Shown: positions 33,030 through 46,889 of the stretch, in pieces | Layout of the letters: every line of letters starts with the position of its first letter | Numbering within the stretch: the first letter of the stretch is position 1 | Origin: Glebionis coronaria | Taxonomy: Eukaryota > Streptophyta > Magnoliopsida > Asterales > Asteraceae | Assembly: GCA_025667525.1 (NCBI GenBank) | Contig: JANFOE010000053.1 | Coordinates: forward strand, 932,501 to 996,500 | Direction of reading: 5' to 3' | Length of the DNA: 64,000 bases | Notes under the pieces: model-generated | Database searches by the model: none | What the model was told of the DNA's origin: nothing | Seen by the model: only the letters and a program-made list of their open reading frames with translations | Program-made: the position numbers and the translations under genes

Positions 33030-35992
33030 CAATACATTTTAATTCTTTTCCAATATAAAGGAATACTACATGGAGAAAAGTTCAACAATCTTCCACATTG
33101 CAAACTTAAGAATGACACATAGTTGAAATATTTATGCTGCAAGGGGGTGAACAAAAATCATTTTCATATAATACAATGGTATCAAGGAACGTAATAAGAT
33201 CTTATGTATCGTCATTAAGGCCATATCTCTTAGTTTATAGCTTGTACAGTGATGATTTATTCTAATCTCCATAAAGAAAAGCTATCATCTTTTGAGGAAA
33301 CAATGGTTGATTCTCAAACGTCACGCATAAATCTAAGGACTTGTTCGTATGTAGATGCTGGTTTACTCGTTATAGGGAAACCATTGGCATACTGCGGAAA
33401 CCATTGGCATATAGCTCATACCTTGCAATATGGTCCAATTTAGCCTAAAGTTTTATGTTGATTTTTGCTTGTTTTTTTTGAGGTGATCCAAGTTTCTGGC
33501 ATGGACTAAAAGTTGGACCTGAAGATATTGGCTACTAGTCCATTAATTGCTTTCGGATTTAGGGGCTGTTACAAACATGGGTAACTTTAGTGTAGAAATG
33601 TAGTTAGCTGATGGGGTAGAAAATAGTATAATCACCAAACTGGCCAATTTCGTCCGTAATCACCAGTTTGGCACATAAAATAGTAATTTTGCGATACTTG
33701 GTCATTTTTCAGAACTGTGTTGCTAATCTATGGATTTTAAAGGTAACTTATATTAATAATGAATATGTGAAGTAAAGTTATCTCATACATACCTCACTTT
33801 GACTTTCACATATCTTCTTCACCCTGGGCTTTTAAAAGAAGAGTCAATGAAAGTCAACATCAAAGCTAAAGATGGAAAGTCAAATTAGTTCATAACAGAA
33901 TTACTTGCCAAATATGGAATTTCAAGACATTTGCTACGTTTATTATGGTCAACAAGTATACTCAGCTTTTCTTACATTAAGGTCTACTAGGTGAATACAC
34001 GCGCATAGCTGCGGAATTGCATAGCGGCAATTATGAAACGATAAGATTTATAATAGAGGAGATGACATTATATTTAAAATATCTTATTTAAATAAAAGAA
34101 CATTCAGTAAAAATGAAAGTGAAACATTACATCAAGTATGAGATCAAATAAAAGAACATATGTTAATCGTCGCGTAAAACTTCTTTATACACGACATTTG
34201 ACGTGTAGACTCCTTCTTCACCAAACAACACCAACGATATGTTTGGTGAATAGTTGGTACTTGAGAGACTCTAGTTTTACGCGAAACCCTTGTAACGACA
34301 GATAATTAACAATATGCGACTTTATGTAACTGTTTCTTAAAACTGAAAGTAAATTTTATAAACAACTCACCGCTTATGATAACAAAGTATTTGGTGTCCG
34401 CGCTTCGCTGCTGAGCGTTGCTGGCCTTTTTTATATGTCGTTTTTCAGAAATATGTCTATGTCTATCCCTCGTTTAGTAGGCATGAATTGTCATTTATTT
34501 TATGGGCCAAAAATTGCAGCGAAGAATCAGATATGTCTTGCTTCGCGACATACATCTTCATATCCAACAATATTGACATACATTTAGAATGTGCACTCAG
34601 AGAGCAACTCATGATATATGACATCTTGAGAGAATAACAATATTCATATATACATCTTGTTACAACAAATCATTCAATACGTATAAAACTAAATCACAAT
34701 ATTCATAAATACATCTTGAGAGAATAACAATATTCATATCAACTAAATCACATAGATGTTGTAGCCTTGAGAATAGGTGAAACCGAGTCATTTTTCTAAC
34801 ATTTTAAGCTGGTCAAGTAATAAAAAAACAGTGTTAGGGTGTCACAGTTTTCCAGTCATAACCTGCTGTTGTGTTTGTGGTAGGCTAATAGCAACATACA
34901 TAATGTATTTTTAACCCTTGCGTCTGGTGTCCTCCCACGAACTCCTGTTGCTTTAGTATGTTAGAACATGTTTAGTACATCGATCTTACAATAGTAAACC
35001 ATTAAAGGTTTAGACGTTGGCGTAGAATTACTCCATTTTATTATTGCTCAATCGTTTTATTTTGGAAAGTAGAACACCATAAAGTGACTTGTTACAACAA
35101 AATTTAATGCATAGTAAACAGAATTTTAAAACCAAAGACTATTCTATGAAGAGCTTATTTTCAAACATAAGGAGTAAATAGTGTTGTGAAAACATCTACA
35201 TATAAGGTGGACATTTATTAGCCTAAAATCAACAATAATCAAAAAATATATATTACATAAGACTCTTTAAGCATTGTATAAGAACATGTGAAGGATATTA
35301 TTGTATTAGTGTAAAAAAAACCAGGTTTTTTTTTCAAAATCACAACATTAAGAATATACACTTCAAAATTATGAGGAGGAAAATTATGAAGACTGCATAC
35401 CTACATTTAGTGTGTTTGAAAAAAAACTGTTTTAATAAGAGCAGCCCGCAAGAAACGTCGACTACCGCGTGCAAGTAGGAGCCAGCTGGTCAAACGACTT
35501 ACATTCACCAGCGCCTAATATAGAGCCCCAGATACGATAATAACTGAATAAATAAGACGTATCTGACATAGCCAACCATGATAAGGTGCGCTACCAAGAC
35601 GCGGACAGTTTCATCTTGGTTGAGGCCTTTTGTACTTATGACATCCTCTTACAACTAATATCATCATTATCCTAGTCGCAAAAAAGTTATTGAAATTGTA
35701 ATAAGCAATTTGTAAGTATTATAAGCAACATAAAACCTGGAAAGAACAACAAAATCGAACTTCAAAATTATATAATACTTCAATGGTACACTGGCTTCTT
35801 AAAAGTTTCTTCCCCCATTATTAGAATTTTTTTTGCCCCTCTAAGGACCACAAAAAGCAGGCTCATATATGCTATAATGAACCTGATCATGGGCTAATAA
35901 GGCATGCTTCAATGACAATTGCAAATGCTACCTTTTCAAGTAGCAATTACCACCATCTGAATTGCCCAACCAAGATACATACCAGCTTTCCA
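33030..35992. other. No gene recognised
   Basis: AT-rich spacer. A small GC-richer patch at 35,445-35,625 (GCCCGCAAGAAACGTCGACT, CTACCAAGACGCGGAC) stands out from its surroundings but matches no RNA gene I recognise. Confidence 0.4.
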
Positions 35993-36040
35993 AACATTGA
36001 TTGTGCCTTTTTTTTTTGAACGAAAAACATTGATTGTGCC
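35993..36040 (-). mobile_element. Ultra-short retroposon tail with 15-bp TSD
   Basis: AACATTGATTGTGCC occurs at 35,993-36,007 and 36,026-36,040. Between them is only an oligo-T run plus GAACGAAA (18 bp). On the minus strand this reads TTTCGTTC followed by poly(A), like the 3' end of the LINE at 50,874 (TTGTTCAAGAAAAAAA). It fits extreme 5' truncation during target-primed reverse transcription. Confidence 0.75.
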
Positions 36041-39000
36041 TACATTTACATTTTAGCATCATGGCCTTTTTGGTTATTACCAGCAGACGTTAAGAAACAG
36101 TCGTCAACCATAAAATTTGCAAATGTTGAGGCGTTGTTGAACACCCTCCATGGCGGCAACCATAAACTGGTTATAGCTTCCCCGCAAAGGTACCGTGCTT
36201 AGCAAAATTACGCTTACACTAAATATAAGCCAACAGATTATAGAAACTTTTGTACGCCATCGAGATAATGTCCGTTCGATTCATTTCACCAAATAACCAA
36301 ATACCAGTATGAACATTTCAAAAATCAGTTTCTTTTTTACTCACCAGGTGCGCCCATGTAAAGTGTCAAAAAAGTAGAAATATCCGTTGTGGGTGCGATT
36401 AAGAAGCTCGCGCGATACATGCAAAAAACATCAGCCTTAAATGGCAAAAAGAAACAGGTTCAAAAGATGCAAATAATCGGAAAAAAATCAAAAAATCAAT
36501 GCGGCAAACAATTAGCTGCAAACAGAAACAGTAACGTAACTTGGCAAAGATAATCATAATCCTAATTCCAAATTTAAAAAAATCAGAAAAAAATAGCATA
36601 CCTGGAAGCAGCATCATTAAATTAACTTGGAAATAATTATCTGGAAAAACATAATTAAGAAAGCCCCCAATTCTGACATACGCCTAATTTGAAAATGAAT
36701 AACAAATTAAACTCAAAAACCTGAAAACCGACATAAGATTTATGGCAAGAAGGTTGCATGGCTTCAAGTATTGAATCTTTGGTTGCATTGCTTTAAAAGG
36801 AAACGAAACATGCCATACCATATAGCTTCGATAACCTTCCCCAAGAAGGACACAAAGAGATGGAACTGAACCTTGCAACTCTCATGTGAATACAATTTTC
36901 ATGTGTTATTTAATATCACAAACGACACACCTCAACATCCAAGACTATGTGAAGACATGTATCATAGACATGCTATCATTGCTGAATGGAAAAAATTGAA
37001 AAATAAAACTGACGACAAACAGACGCATTATATTCTCCGACACTTACATCGCAATCTTTATATGCCTTTTCAACCAAGTAGTCAAAGTAACAAATCATGT
37101 TAAATCCAGTTTTAACATAGGGGAGGGTGAAAAAAAGGAATGTAGTTTCATCTCAAATAAGCTCTTTAAGACAATCAAGTCCCAATCTACTTATTTTAGG
37201 CAAAATAAGCAGATACGTATCTTTGTCCAAACACCTAAACCACTTTGAGAAATAGCAGACAGGAAATAAGTATCATAGATACCCTTTTATGGTGGTTTTG
37301 TACGGAAGGTATTTTAATAGTAAACGTATAAGGTTTCCTTATTTAGGTTACCCATGGAGGCCTAGTCTCTTACTCATATATACACGGCCTAACCGGGCTA
37401 TCCCCATGAACGTCAAGCCAACTATGCCGATGTATCAGAATTTATAACAAAACTACATATATTCAGATGTCAACAGTTTAAGGAAGTAGATAAAGTGGAC
37501 ACCATGAGACCCAACCCATTTATTTAAAATACATCCTAAATTGACCCATCAGTGTAAGAATCGATCAAATCATGGGCCAAAACCTAAGAGGTAAATGTTT
37601 AAGGACTGTAAGTATATGAAGAAGTAAAGGGGTAGGATTTATCATATATCACTATCCTTCTAGATCCGCAACGCATATAAAACCACTTATATGAAACCGC
37701 TCATTCTCTTGGTAAAGTGGTAAACCATAGACGGTGCTTAATAACAAGCACAAGCAACCATACAACAATTAGTAAATCAAGAAGTGAAATAATATACCTC
37801 ATTCTCTTTATCAAGCAGTTGTTAATAAGTCAATGAGTAATTGACACCAGGCTCGTTCCCCAATGGAGTGCACTCAGTCCGCCATTTCCAAACTCGATGC
37901 TTTTTATCAAAATATATATAGCCACTGTTAGTGATGACACCTTTGAACAACTAACGTGAGAATAACAAATCACTAAAGCATAATTTATGCAATCAGAAGA
38001 TTTGATTACTCACTTGGCATAGAGTTCATAGTCCCTTGATTATTGTCGATATTCTCCAAGACGAAATGTGGACTCCATATCTTCTTCTATCCAACATATT
38101 AGAAATTGTTTTAATACTTTCAGAATAAGCCAATCCATTGAAAGAGATAATAATATTAAGATGAGTTTGTTGTAGCTACCAGCTGGTATAAATGTATTTA
38201 ATCAATAAACCAGAAATAAAATAAGTTTATCCAAACATTTTTATGCCATACTGTAATGATCTCAAGTGAAAAAACACAAAGAAAAATATGAATTTATGAT
38301 TGACCAGAGCTTTAGCTCCTTGGTCATCAGAGGGTGCAAAGATCAATGATTTATAGCACGGAATTTTCTGGAGTGGCCACACAAGACTCGCATAACTGCT
38401 ATTCTTGTCATTTCCCAAAGATTGGTAAAATGTGTTATCCTTAGTTCAGAAGATCCTGAAAGTTCAACATAATTTTCATTGCTTCAGTTTCGTTTATAGA
38501 AGAGTCTTTGGTCTTGCTGAGTTCAATGAGAGGGTGTTTGGCATTGCGTTAAAAAAAGTCTATCACCTATCATTATCATGCGCAACAGTGAAATCGCAAA
38601 TCAGTTTCAAAATTATCTCCGAGTTGGAATACATATTGAGTTGGAACATTTGTCGTTATAAGGAAAAAACCTATAGTTGGAACATTTGTTGTTCAATCGA
38701 GAGGGTGTTTGGCTAAAGTGTAAGTGCACAAATGTGCACCTCCTTTTTGGTTTATACTGTCCTCTAATCAGTGTACAAATCAAAATAAGTTTCAGTCATT
38801 TACCGATTTTAATGTTTTTTCCCGCATATCATTATCATATAAACAATTTCAAAACACATGAATGGGAAATGACGAATACCTCTATTGCAAGCATGGTAAC
38901 GCATAGGTGTAAATATATTCCATTAGTGACCAATTTAATTCAATAGATCTCTCCAAATCAAACCCAAAAAATCTAAAATCAATATTCAAACTTAGAGTAC

Positions 39001-40380
39001 CTTTTAGACTCATTTTTGAGATGATGTTCTTCAAAAATCAACACCAATAAACCTATGATTAGAATCAATAATTAACATTTATATAGCCCTATAAACCCTA
39101 ACCCCAATTTCAGTACACATATATTTCAATTTAACAAAAAAAAAAAAAACAATATTCAAAATTAAAAATCTTAAAAAATAAAAGTAAAATAGAGAATACC
39201 TTTCACACCATTTTTCGCAGATGTTGTTCTTCAAAACCCACATACGAGAATGTGTCTAGTTTGCATCTTTGCCCTGCAAAAAAACATTGGCAAAAACAAA
39301 ATCAATTCATGAACAAATAATCAACTGGTTTGAGTGGGGTTCATGTATATTGATGGGGTGGTTTACAACTGGTTAGACCGAATTTTTAGATGCTTCTCTA
39401 GTAAGTTTTATACTTTGAACTTTCAAGATTTAGAAAACTGTTTATAAACCATAAACTGCTTCAAAATATTTAACCACTTGACTAAGCTGCAACCCATCAG
39501 TAACTCAAATAGAAGGACCCTACCAATGAACCATAAAGAAACAACCTAGCCATATATTTGTTGCAGCAGAAAGGAACAAAATGGCAGATTGGACAGCAGA
39601 TAAGACCACAGACCCCCGTTTGTACATACCACCATCAGCGAACCACCAAAACCGCCATAAAAAAAACTAACCAAAACCATGCTAAAAACTCAATCAACCT
39701 TCTTTTTTCTAAAAAAAACAACCGCACACCAAATCTCCTAGATAGCTCAAACCATCGACCAGACACATCAATCAACCATCGGTGATGGCGAAGATGGTGG
39801 CAATAGCGAATCTGGTGGCTGTGGTGGCGGCTGTGATATTTAGAGAGAAAGAGAGAGGCTCAACTTTTGCATGGATTAGGGTTTTCATTATATGAAAATG
39901 CGACAGCTATTAGCATTAATAATATTTTCAACTCTTCAAACTATTAATTGAAGCGCATTATTAAGTTGAAACGTAATATTTACTTGTCAAATATAAGTTT
40001 AGTTGACATTCCAAATTTATGAAATACAGCTTTTTTTAATTCCTGCATTGACATAGGCTTTCTTATTAAGGATGTGTTCTAGAGATTAGTAAGGAAGTGC
40101 TGAGAAAACTTGCTTATTATAGTAATGAAGAGTTTTTTGAAAAAAATTATACAGACTCTATAAGTAGTAGAGATATATGTTAGGCCTAAAACAAAATAAA
40201 GCTTAACTAGGCCTGGCTGGCTGATTATGGATCACTTGACCTCGACCATTTAGTTGAATTTTACAACACCAATTATACTTGCGAAAGCTATGGTGTATAG
40301 CGTATGTCTCAACATGTTTATCGTAGTTAAAATTTAAAAATGTTTATGGAAAAAAAGTTTTTATATTTTTTTAATAAAAA
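36041..40380. other. No gene recognised
   Basis: AT-rich sequence with only short open frames and no recognisable domain. Tracts such as ATAAACCCTAACCCC (39,095) resemble plant leader telo-boxes but are not tied to a coding region. Confidence 0.35.
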
Positions 40381-40483
40381 ATCGTGACTCGGCCGGGTTT
40401 ATCAAACCGGATCAACCCGGGTCAACGAAAAACCGGTGGTTCAATCCAGTTCTCAAACAAGCAAAAACCCGATCACATCCGAA

Positions 40484-40650
40484 TCGTCTGCGGGCACAGG
40501 TTTGTAACATAGCAGCAACAAAAGAATCTAGTCTTTTGCTGCTGGTAAGCCACAAAACCCGTGCAGCAAAACTTCTACACCTATAATTCAATCGTTTGCT
40601 AGTCAAATCTTCATGTTTAATTGCTGGTCCGAGTCAAGGGATAAAAGTCC
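40484..40650. repeat. Dispersed block shared with 44,932-45,054 and 45,292-45,322
   Basis: GTTTGTAACATAGCAGCAAC, TTTGCTGCTGGTAA and GAGTCAAGGGATAAAAG occur in the same order in both places. The second copy is split by about 235 bp of extra sequence at 45,056-45,290. Confidence 0.65.
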
Positions 40651-41098
40651 TTATAAGTAACACAAACAGTCCGATTAATCTAATTTTTTACCACATAATA
40701 ATCACTTGAACTAATCTACTTCACTAAGAATACAATGGTTTGTTTTGAATGTCAATTAAACCGAGACTATAACCCCGCACAAGTATTCACCAAAATAACC
40801 AAAGTTCAGAAAGCCAAACCAATCAAGTATTTTTTTTTTAGTTTTTATGGGGTTAAAGTGTACTTAGGATATGTTGCATGTATGTGTTAAAAATATTTTC
40901 ATTACCCCATAAAAAAAATATTTTCATTACCCCAAAGGTACGCAGCATGTAAGTCGAGTTCCATATATCAAGTCCAGAAATACATTTATCAACAAAACGA
41001 TCATGGAAATTTAAGCTTACGTCACAACTATATATAACGAACATGGAAACAAGCATTTAAGAGCAAAAAGAGAATATTAAAGAGTTTGAAAAAATATA

Positions 41099-41200
41099 CC
41101 GCCGCCAGGACTCGAACCTGGGACCCTTAGTTGGAGCCGGGAAAGTATAGCTTTAACAACATTGGTTAACTGCCATATGTTTGACAACATGCTACAACGG
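41099..41200 (-). repeat. tRNA-like repeat, copy 3
   Basis: T-arm CCAGG-TTCGAGT-CCTGG on the minus strand with the canonical TTCGA loop. The end pairing (CCGTTG/CGGCGG) is weaker than in copies 1 and 2. Confidence 0.5.
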
Positions 41201-41390
41201 ATTTTGTTAATATCTTTCCCCTTTTTATTTATTTAAACACTAACTATTACTATATGGTATAATGGGCTCTCATAGTTTAGTTCTATATCTATAATGGGCC
41301 GTATTTTGTTTACGGTAAAAACCGTAGCTATCGGCACAAAGTATGAGCTTAAGGAAAGGACAAAGTTAGGTAGACAATTTAAAAAGAATT

Positions 41391-41503
41391 ATCCGTCAGG
41401 ACTCGAACCTGGGACCCCTCTAGAAGAGAGGAGCCAAAACTCCTAGCTGCTGCCGACTCCATGAGTTTAATAATATCGATTGATATAACATGCTACAGCG
41501 GAT
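41391..41503 (-). repeat. tRNA-like repeat, copy 4, with a longer middle
   Basis: Minus-strand ATCCG...CGGAT ends and GGTTCGAGTCC B box, with a changed middle that includes AGGAGTTTTGGCTCCT, able to form a variable-arm-like hairpin. It lies only about 190 bp from copy 3. Confidence 0.5.
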
Positions 41504-43950
41504 TTTGTTGATATCTTACACCTTTTAATTTATTTAACCACTAATTATTAACGGGCTTTTGCTTTGTTTTTTTTTATTATGGGTCGTGCACTACTATGAT
41601 TGAATGTTTTGTGTGTCACATAATAAAGATTGCCAATCATAACTATTTTATAAAACATTTAGACCATATTCTAAAATTAGAAGTCTTAAAAAATTTGCCA
41701 TCAACATTTCTTTATTAAGAAATATGCAATCACTAACCATTTACAAATATGTTTTTTAAATGTGAGTCAAAAGTTAAACGGAAAATTAAATGTCTAAAAC
41801 TACTTATATCGTAACACCCTTAAATATTAATAAGCCAATTCAAAAATGCGTAACAGCACATTCTATGTTTTAATTATAATGACCATTTAAAAAATTTGTA
41901 ACTGTCGCCTAACATCATATATAAAAAGAATTGTTTTTTTTATTGTAGTTCCAAGAACTCACACATACAAGATGTGCATCCATCCTCTCTCAATCTGTTG
42001 GTACCGCCTGACGCCGGTACTTGGACTCCAATCGTCTTCACCTCTCAACAAGAAAAAGGTTGAGCCTCTTCCGTAGCTTTTCAACATTTCGTGTTTTCTC
42101 TTTAGATCTAATGAATTTTTTTGTATAGGTGGTGTGTTGTTTGGTAGGTTCCTCTCCGATTTATGCGTCAATGATACATATCTAAGAAGAAAATGATTAT
42201 GAAGAGGTTTTCTTTAAGATGGATGAAGTTTGTAGCTACTGTTTTCGCGACAAGTTTTTTTCCCTTTACGTATCTTTTTATTTTATTTTTTTAGTTTAGG
42301 TGTGTGCAATCAGCTTCTTGTGTACGTGAATGAATTCATAGAAGATTGATTATATATCTCCCGGATTCTAATAAATGGTCGTTTGTTAGTATTGATTTTA
42401 TTATTGATATACTATCTTTTTTCATTGATTTTAGATGCAAGATAAAAAATTAGATAAGGCTTTAAGGATGATGATTTTTACTGTTATCTTTTTTTTTTTG
42501 ATATACAAGGCAAGATTATTTTTCTTCCACTCACATCTATGGAGCATTTTCATATAGTTGTATCACATTTTAAAGATCTGTCTTTTTTTACAATTTAGTT
42601 TCTATAAAATAGAAATTGGCTGATACCAAATTGAGTATAATCATATGTTGTATTTATCTATTTTTATCCTTAGATGATAGTCAACTTATATATGCTATTT
42701 GAATTCTTTAGAATTTTTGTTCATATAAATGTTTCTTATTGAATTCAAACCACAAGTAAATTATCAATATACCGAATTTTGCATTACATAGAAATGTTTG
42801 GTAGTGTGTAAGTAGTGTGTATTTTGTTTGTGTGGCAAGGCGAGAGTGTATGGAAAGTAATTTCAAGTTAAAAGACAACAAAATTTATTGATTTTGTTTT
42901 TTTCTTGGAATAAATTTTATTGATTTCACCGATCGAAAAAAGTGGATATATCTAAAAGATACTTTTAGCTTTTGTTATTAAAAGTATGCATATTCAAACT
43001 ATGCCTATTTTTGTACAATTAAAACATTTGTATGTCATTATTTGTAATTGGTTATACTGACTCACATATCATTTATTTTCTTGTTCCATTTGTGCTCAGT
43101 GAAGTACGAAATAGTAAACGAGATGATAGTAACTCGTAAATATGCACATCTCCGTTACATCTCCATCTTTTAAAGTAGTCATACGATCTAATTTATTAAA
43201 TAAAACGACGTGGTTAAAAGAGAGATTATTTCCTACAGCTTGATGTAACATATTTCAACAATTTATTCATTTGTAATGAGTACTTTTCCTTTAAATTTGT
43301 AACGAAAATCATTATAGCTGCTTAAGTTTTGTTGAAAAAATTAAACGTTGTACGGTTAACTTGCATCATTAATTTTTTTAACTGCGAGTTAGTAGTTAGT
43401 GATTCGAGTCTACAGTGACATTTAATTGGACAGTATGCAATTTTCGATCCTTCTCATATAAAGGATAAACCTCTCTCCTACTTCTATTTATTTCAAACCC
43501 CTAAAATAAGAGATAAAAACAAATATGACCCTTCACAAACCTCACACCATTTGAGTTTCATATTATCTATTGTATTTTACCTATTTGAGACATAATTTAA
43601 CCTTATACATTCATAGTATTAACATTGGATACTGCTACATTGTTTAACATGATAACGCAGGTACTCAACAATTTGTATATTACAATTAGTTTGATATATC
43701 TTAAAAGTACTAAAATTAAAAAAATACCGTTTTCTATAAAGTTGTTATACGGAAAACATTATTTTTGTAACTATGGTTTCGTTCTTTAGGATGACTAATC
43801 CATGAGGTTTGAATTCACATTGACACGGACTTGAACCATTGTTCACCAAAAATTGTGTTTCAGGGTACCCGCGGCGCACATACATGGCTTACTGAACAAG
43901 CAAACCTAACCCTAATGGACTCAAACCCACAATAGGCCATACAATAACCG
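41504..43950. other. No gene recognised
   Basis: AT-rich, mostly T-rich spacer with no domain-bearing frame and no clear element ends. Confidence 0.35.
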
Positions 43951-44025
43951 TCTAATAGTTAACCATCGGTACAAGCCATTCTAATTTGTCGTTAAGTATA
44001 GCATAATTAATTGATTATTAACAAT

Positions 44026-44097
44026 GTGGCTGTAGTTTAGTGGTTAGAATACCGCGTTGTGGCCGTGGTGACCTGGGCTCGAATCCCAGCAGCCACA
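44026..44097 (+). tRNA. tRNA-His (GTG), best-folding copy
   Basis: Same 72-nt cloverleaf as at 5061, but the anticodon stem is CCGCG/CGTGG, with a G-U wobble in place of the C-U mismatch, so all stems pair. A short T5 run follows. Of the three full copies this is the most likely to be functional. It is followed by a 26-bp tandem duplication (TTTTTGTTTTTCTACTTTAC) at 44,104-44,160. Confidence 0.85.
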
Positions 44098-44169
44098 CAT
44101 TGAATTTTTGTTTTTCTACTTTACTTTTAGAGTTTTTGTTTTTCTACTTTACTTTTAGAGACTTGTATA

Positions 44170-45820
44170 TGATAAAAAGATTAGGTTTCTCCGTTAAATA
44201 AGCAAGTCTGATCTAATAAAGAATGTGCATATATCAAATAACATATGAGTGGCTGTACATCGTTCGAAACCGTTCATATCTATACAAATTAAGATAAGGG
44301 ATGTCATGAGGTCCAAGGCTCTCCATCAGGAGGTACAAATGATATCGTCTGGTCATTTTCAAATCGGGCCAAGCGCATACAGCTACACCAAGTTTATACA
44401 TTGGCTGAAAATGGTGATTTTCAAACAATTTCAACACGTTTTAGCCCGTTTGACATGTATCAGTCAACTTGTTATAGAACTTTTTTTAACCCAACATGTT
44501 GACATATTTTCATGAACCTTTGTTCTCAATAGCTAATCGTTTGGGAACAAGATTCATGTCGATCAGAAAGCTATTTGTTTATTATAAATACATATAACAA
44601 AACATAATCAATAAATGACACCTTATGATACAAAATAAACTTGTTTACTGCACATAGCCAACTTGTTGAACTCAAGGTCCGTTTTGTATGGCACATTTGC
44701 CTAAATGCAACAAAAATAGACATGTCAATTGGTTTACTGCACAATGTTGTGTTTAACTGATACAAAAATAAACTTTTCAATCGGTTTATGCTTGTTGAGA
44801 TATCAACACCATCTGTTCATCACTTGATTTGAGGCATGGTTTGATTTAAGACATGGTTTCTCTAACCTTCTGTCTCCTACTCCTAAGTCCTATCCCAAGC
44901 ATTCCTGGTTCACGACACAGTTGTCTGTGGGTACAGGTTTGTATCATAGTAGCAACAAAAGAATTCAGTCGTTTGCTGCTGGTAAACCAGAAAACCCCTG
45001 CAGCAAAATTTCTCCACCAATGATTCATTCACTTGCTAGTAAAATCTTACGTTTGAAAGTATGGTTAGTCTAATGTGGAACCCAGCGTCTTCAAGTAATG
45101 TGGAAGGATAAGAACAGTTTGCCATAGCAAGTGGACCACTAATGATATAAACATGGTTTAGGATCCGGCTCTTACCAATAGGCAATAAGTGCCACAACCA
45201 AATCTCGGTTGACGGGTGGCGCCTCCAAATCCAAATATTGGTCCACCACAAGATGTTCAAGTGGTCATAACAAATCAAGGTTTACTTGCTCTTCTGAGTC
45301 AAGGGATAAAAGCCCTTTCAAGTGTTTGAACTTATGAGACAACATAAACTATAATGTTAAACTTACCCAAACACCCCATTAACATATTATGTCCTACTGA
45401 TGTTAATTAGCTACACTATTTACCACTACTGTTAAAATGAGAATGTTGACTGCGAATGTTAAATGATTCTTTATGCAGTAGTTGAAACAATGCAGAAGGT
45501 ATCTGAGTCTCAAACTTCCATAAACTAGTCTAGCAGAAGGTATACACACAAGCTGCCTATACTTAACCAGACTCTCAGCGAAAAAAACTATCCTCAAACT
45601 TTATAAACATGCACGCAACACAGAACACTCATGCGCACTAGTCACATATCACTGTGATGGATAATAAGGCCGGGTTAATCGGGTTTAAAATTAAGGTTGA
45701 AGATGGAGGAGCTTAAGGAGAGTTTAAGATTACAATTCTATTAGATTATCATCGTTATTGCAATTACGAATAAAATGGTACAGTAACGTAGACAATTTAA
45801 AAAATATAAAAAACAATAAT
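44170..45820. other. No gene recognised
   Basis: Spacer with the second copy of the 40.5-kb block (44,932-45,054 and 45,292-45,322) and no coding that I can support. Confidence 0.35.
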
Positions 45821-45901
45821 CCGCTGCCAGGACTCGAACCTAAACTGCTGCCGAGACTCCATGAATTTACGAATATCAATTGATATAACATACTCCAGCG
45901 G
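45821..45901 (-). repeat. tRNA-like repeat, copy 5, internally deleted
   Basis: CCGCTG/CAGCGG ends are kept on the minus strand with GGTTCGAGTCCTGG, but part of the middle found in copy 4 is missing. Confidence 0.5.
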
Positions 45902-45988
45902 ATTTTGTTGATTTCTTCTTCCTTTTTATTTATTTAACCACTTAATATTAATGGGCTTCTTCTGCTTTGTTTTTTTTTTATGGGTTGT

Positions 45989-46855
45989 GCGCTAATTATA
46001 TCCTTCTAAATTTCAGATATTACATCAATATCCTTGTAAAAAACATAATTACGCAAATATCCTTTAAAATCTTTAAAAATTCACATGAATGTCCAAACAA
46101 ACAATTAAATGTTAAATAAATGGTTTTGATAATTTATTTATAAAATTAAAATACTTATTCCTTTTTTACCCTTTAACAATAAAAAGTAAATCTTCCAAAC
46201 ATAGTTTGGTATCTTCTTCTTCCTTAAGCACTCCTTCTCATCTCAACAGTGTCATTATCAATGAAGTATTCTTCATTTGATGTTAGTAGTGTACTATTAC
46301 TCATGTTTTACGCTATATTGAATGATTTGTTTGTATATTTTTGTTATCATAAATCGTAACATTCCTGAGAACAACTATAATATTTATAAATAAATCAAAG
46401 AGATACTGATTAATGAAGACACACATAACCTTATAAAAGAGTTACGAATAAGTTTTTATAATGCTATGTTTAATGGTTTTTACCTTGTACAAAATCTCCA
46501 ATATGTGGATCAAAGATGTTCTTGTTATATTTTAAAATCTTGTTGAAATTATAATCCAACTTACAGTCATACAAGAACTTGGAGATTTAAAGAGGAAGAA
46601 AACCTGGTAATTCAGTCAGGCACTTTTCTATTCTTTTGATTAAGATTGAAGGGTAAAAATGTAAAATCTATTTTTGTCTAATATAATAATAAAAATGATT
46701 AAACATTAACCTTATAATCTGTATTAAGTTACTAGTTTGGATATCCATGTGAATTTGTAATATTTTGAAAGGATATTGACGTAATTATGACTTTTACAAG
46801 GATATTGATGTAATATTTAAGTTTTTCAAGGATATTGATGAAATTCTCCCTAAAT
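45989..46855. mobile_element. Long-TIR element, about 0.87 kb
   Basis: ATTACATCAATATCCTTGTA and TAATTACG near 46,020 are inverted at 46,740-46,855, giving arms of about 100 bp. Within the right arm AAGGATATTGA recurs three times. The interior is AT-rich and non-coding. The left end looks eroded and no target duplication was found. It may be a MULE-type MITE. Confidence 0.55.
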
Positions 46856-46889
46856 TGAAAGTGTTTCCGTAAATTTAGTGGCCTGGGAT

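Noticed and set aside
33988..34030. ACTAG followed by a GC-rich stretch, like a reversed Helitron 3' end
   Set aside because: The hairpin expected next to it is too weak (GCATAGC is a direct repeat there, not an inverted one), and no other end was found.
35445..35625. GC-richer patch as a possible structured RNA gene (SRP, U6 or MRP)
   Set aside because: It lacks the conserved motifs of those RNAs as far as I can judge and has no upstream Pol III signals.
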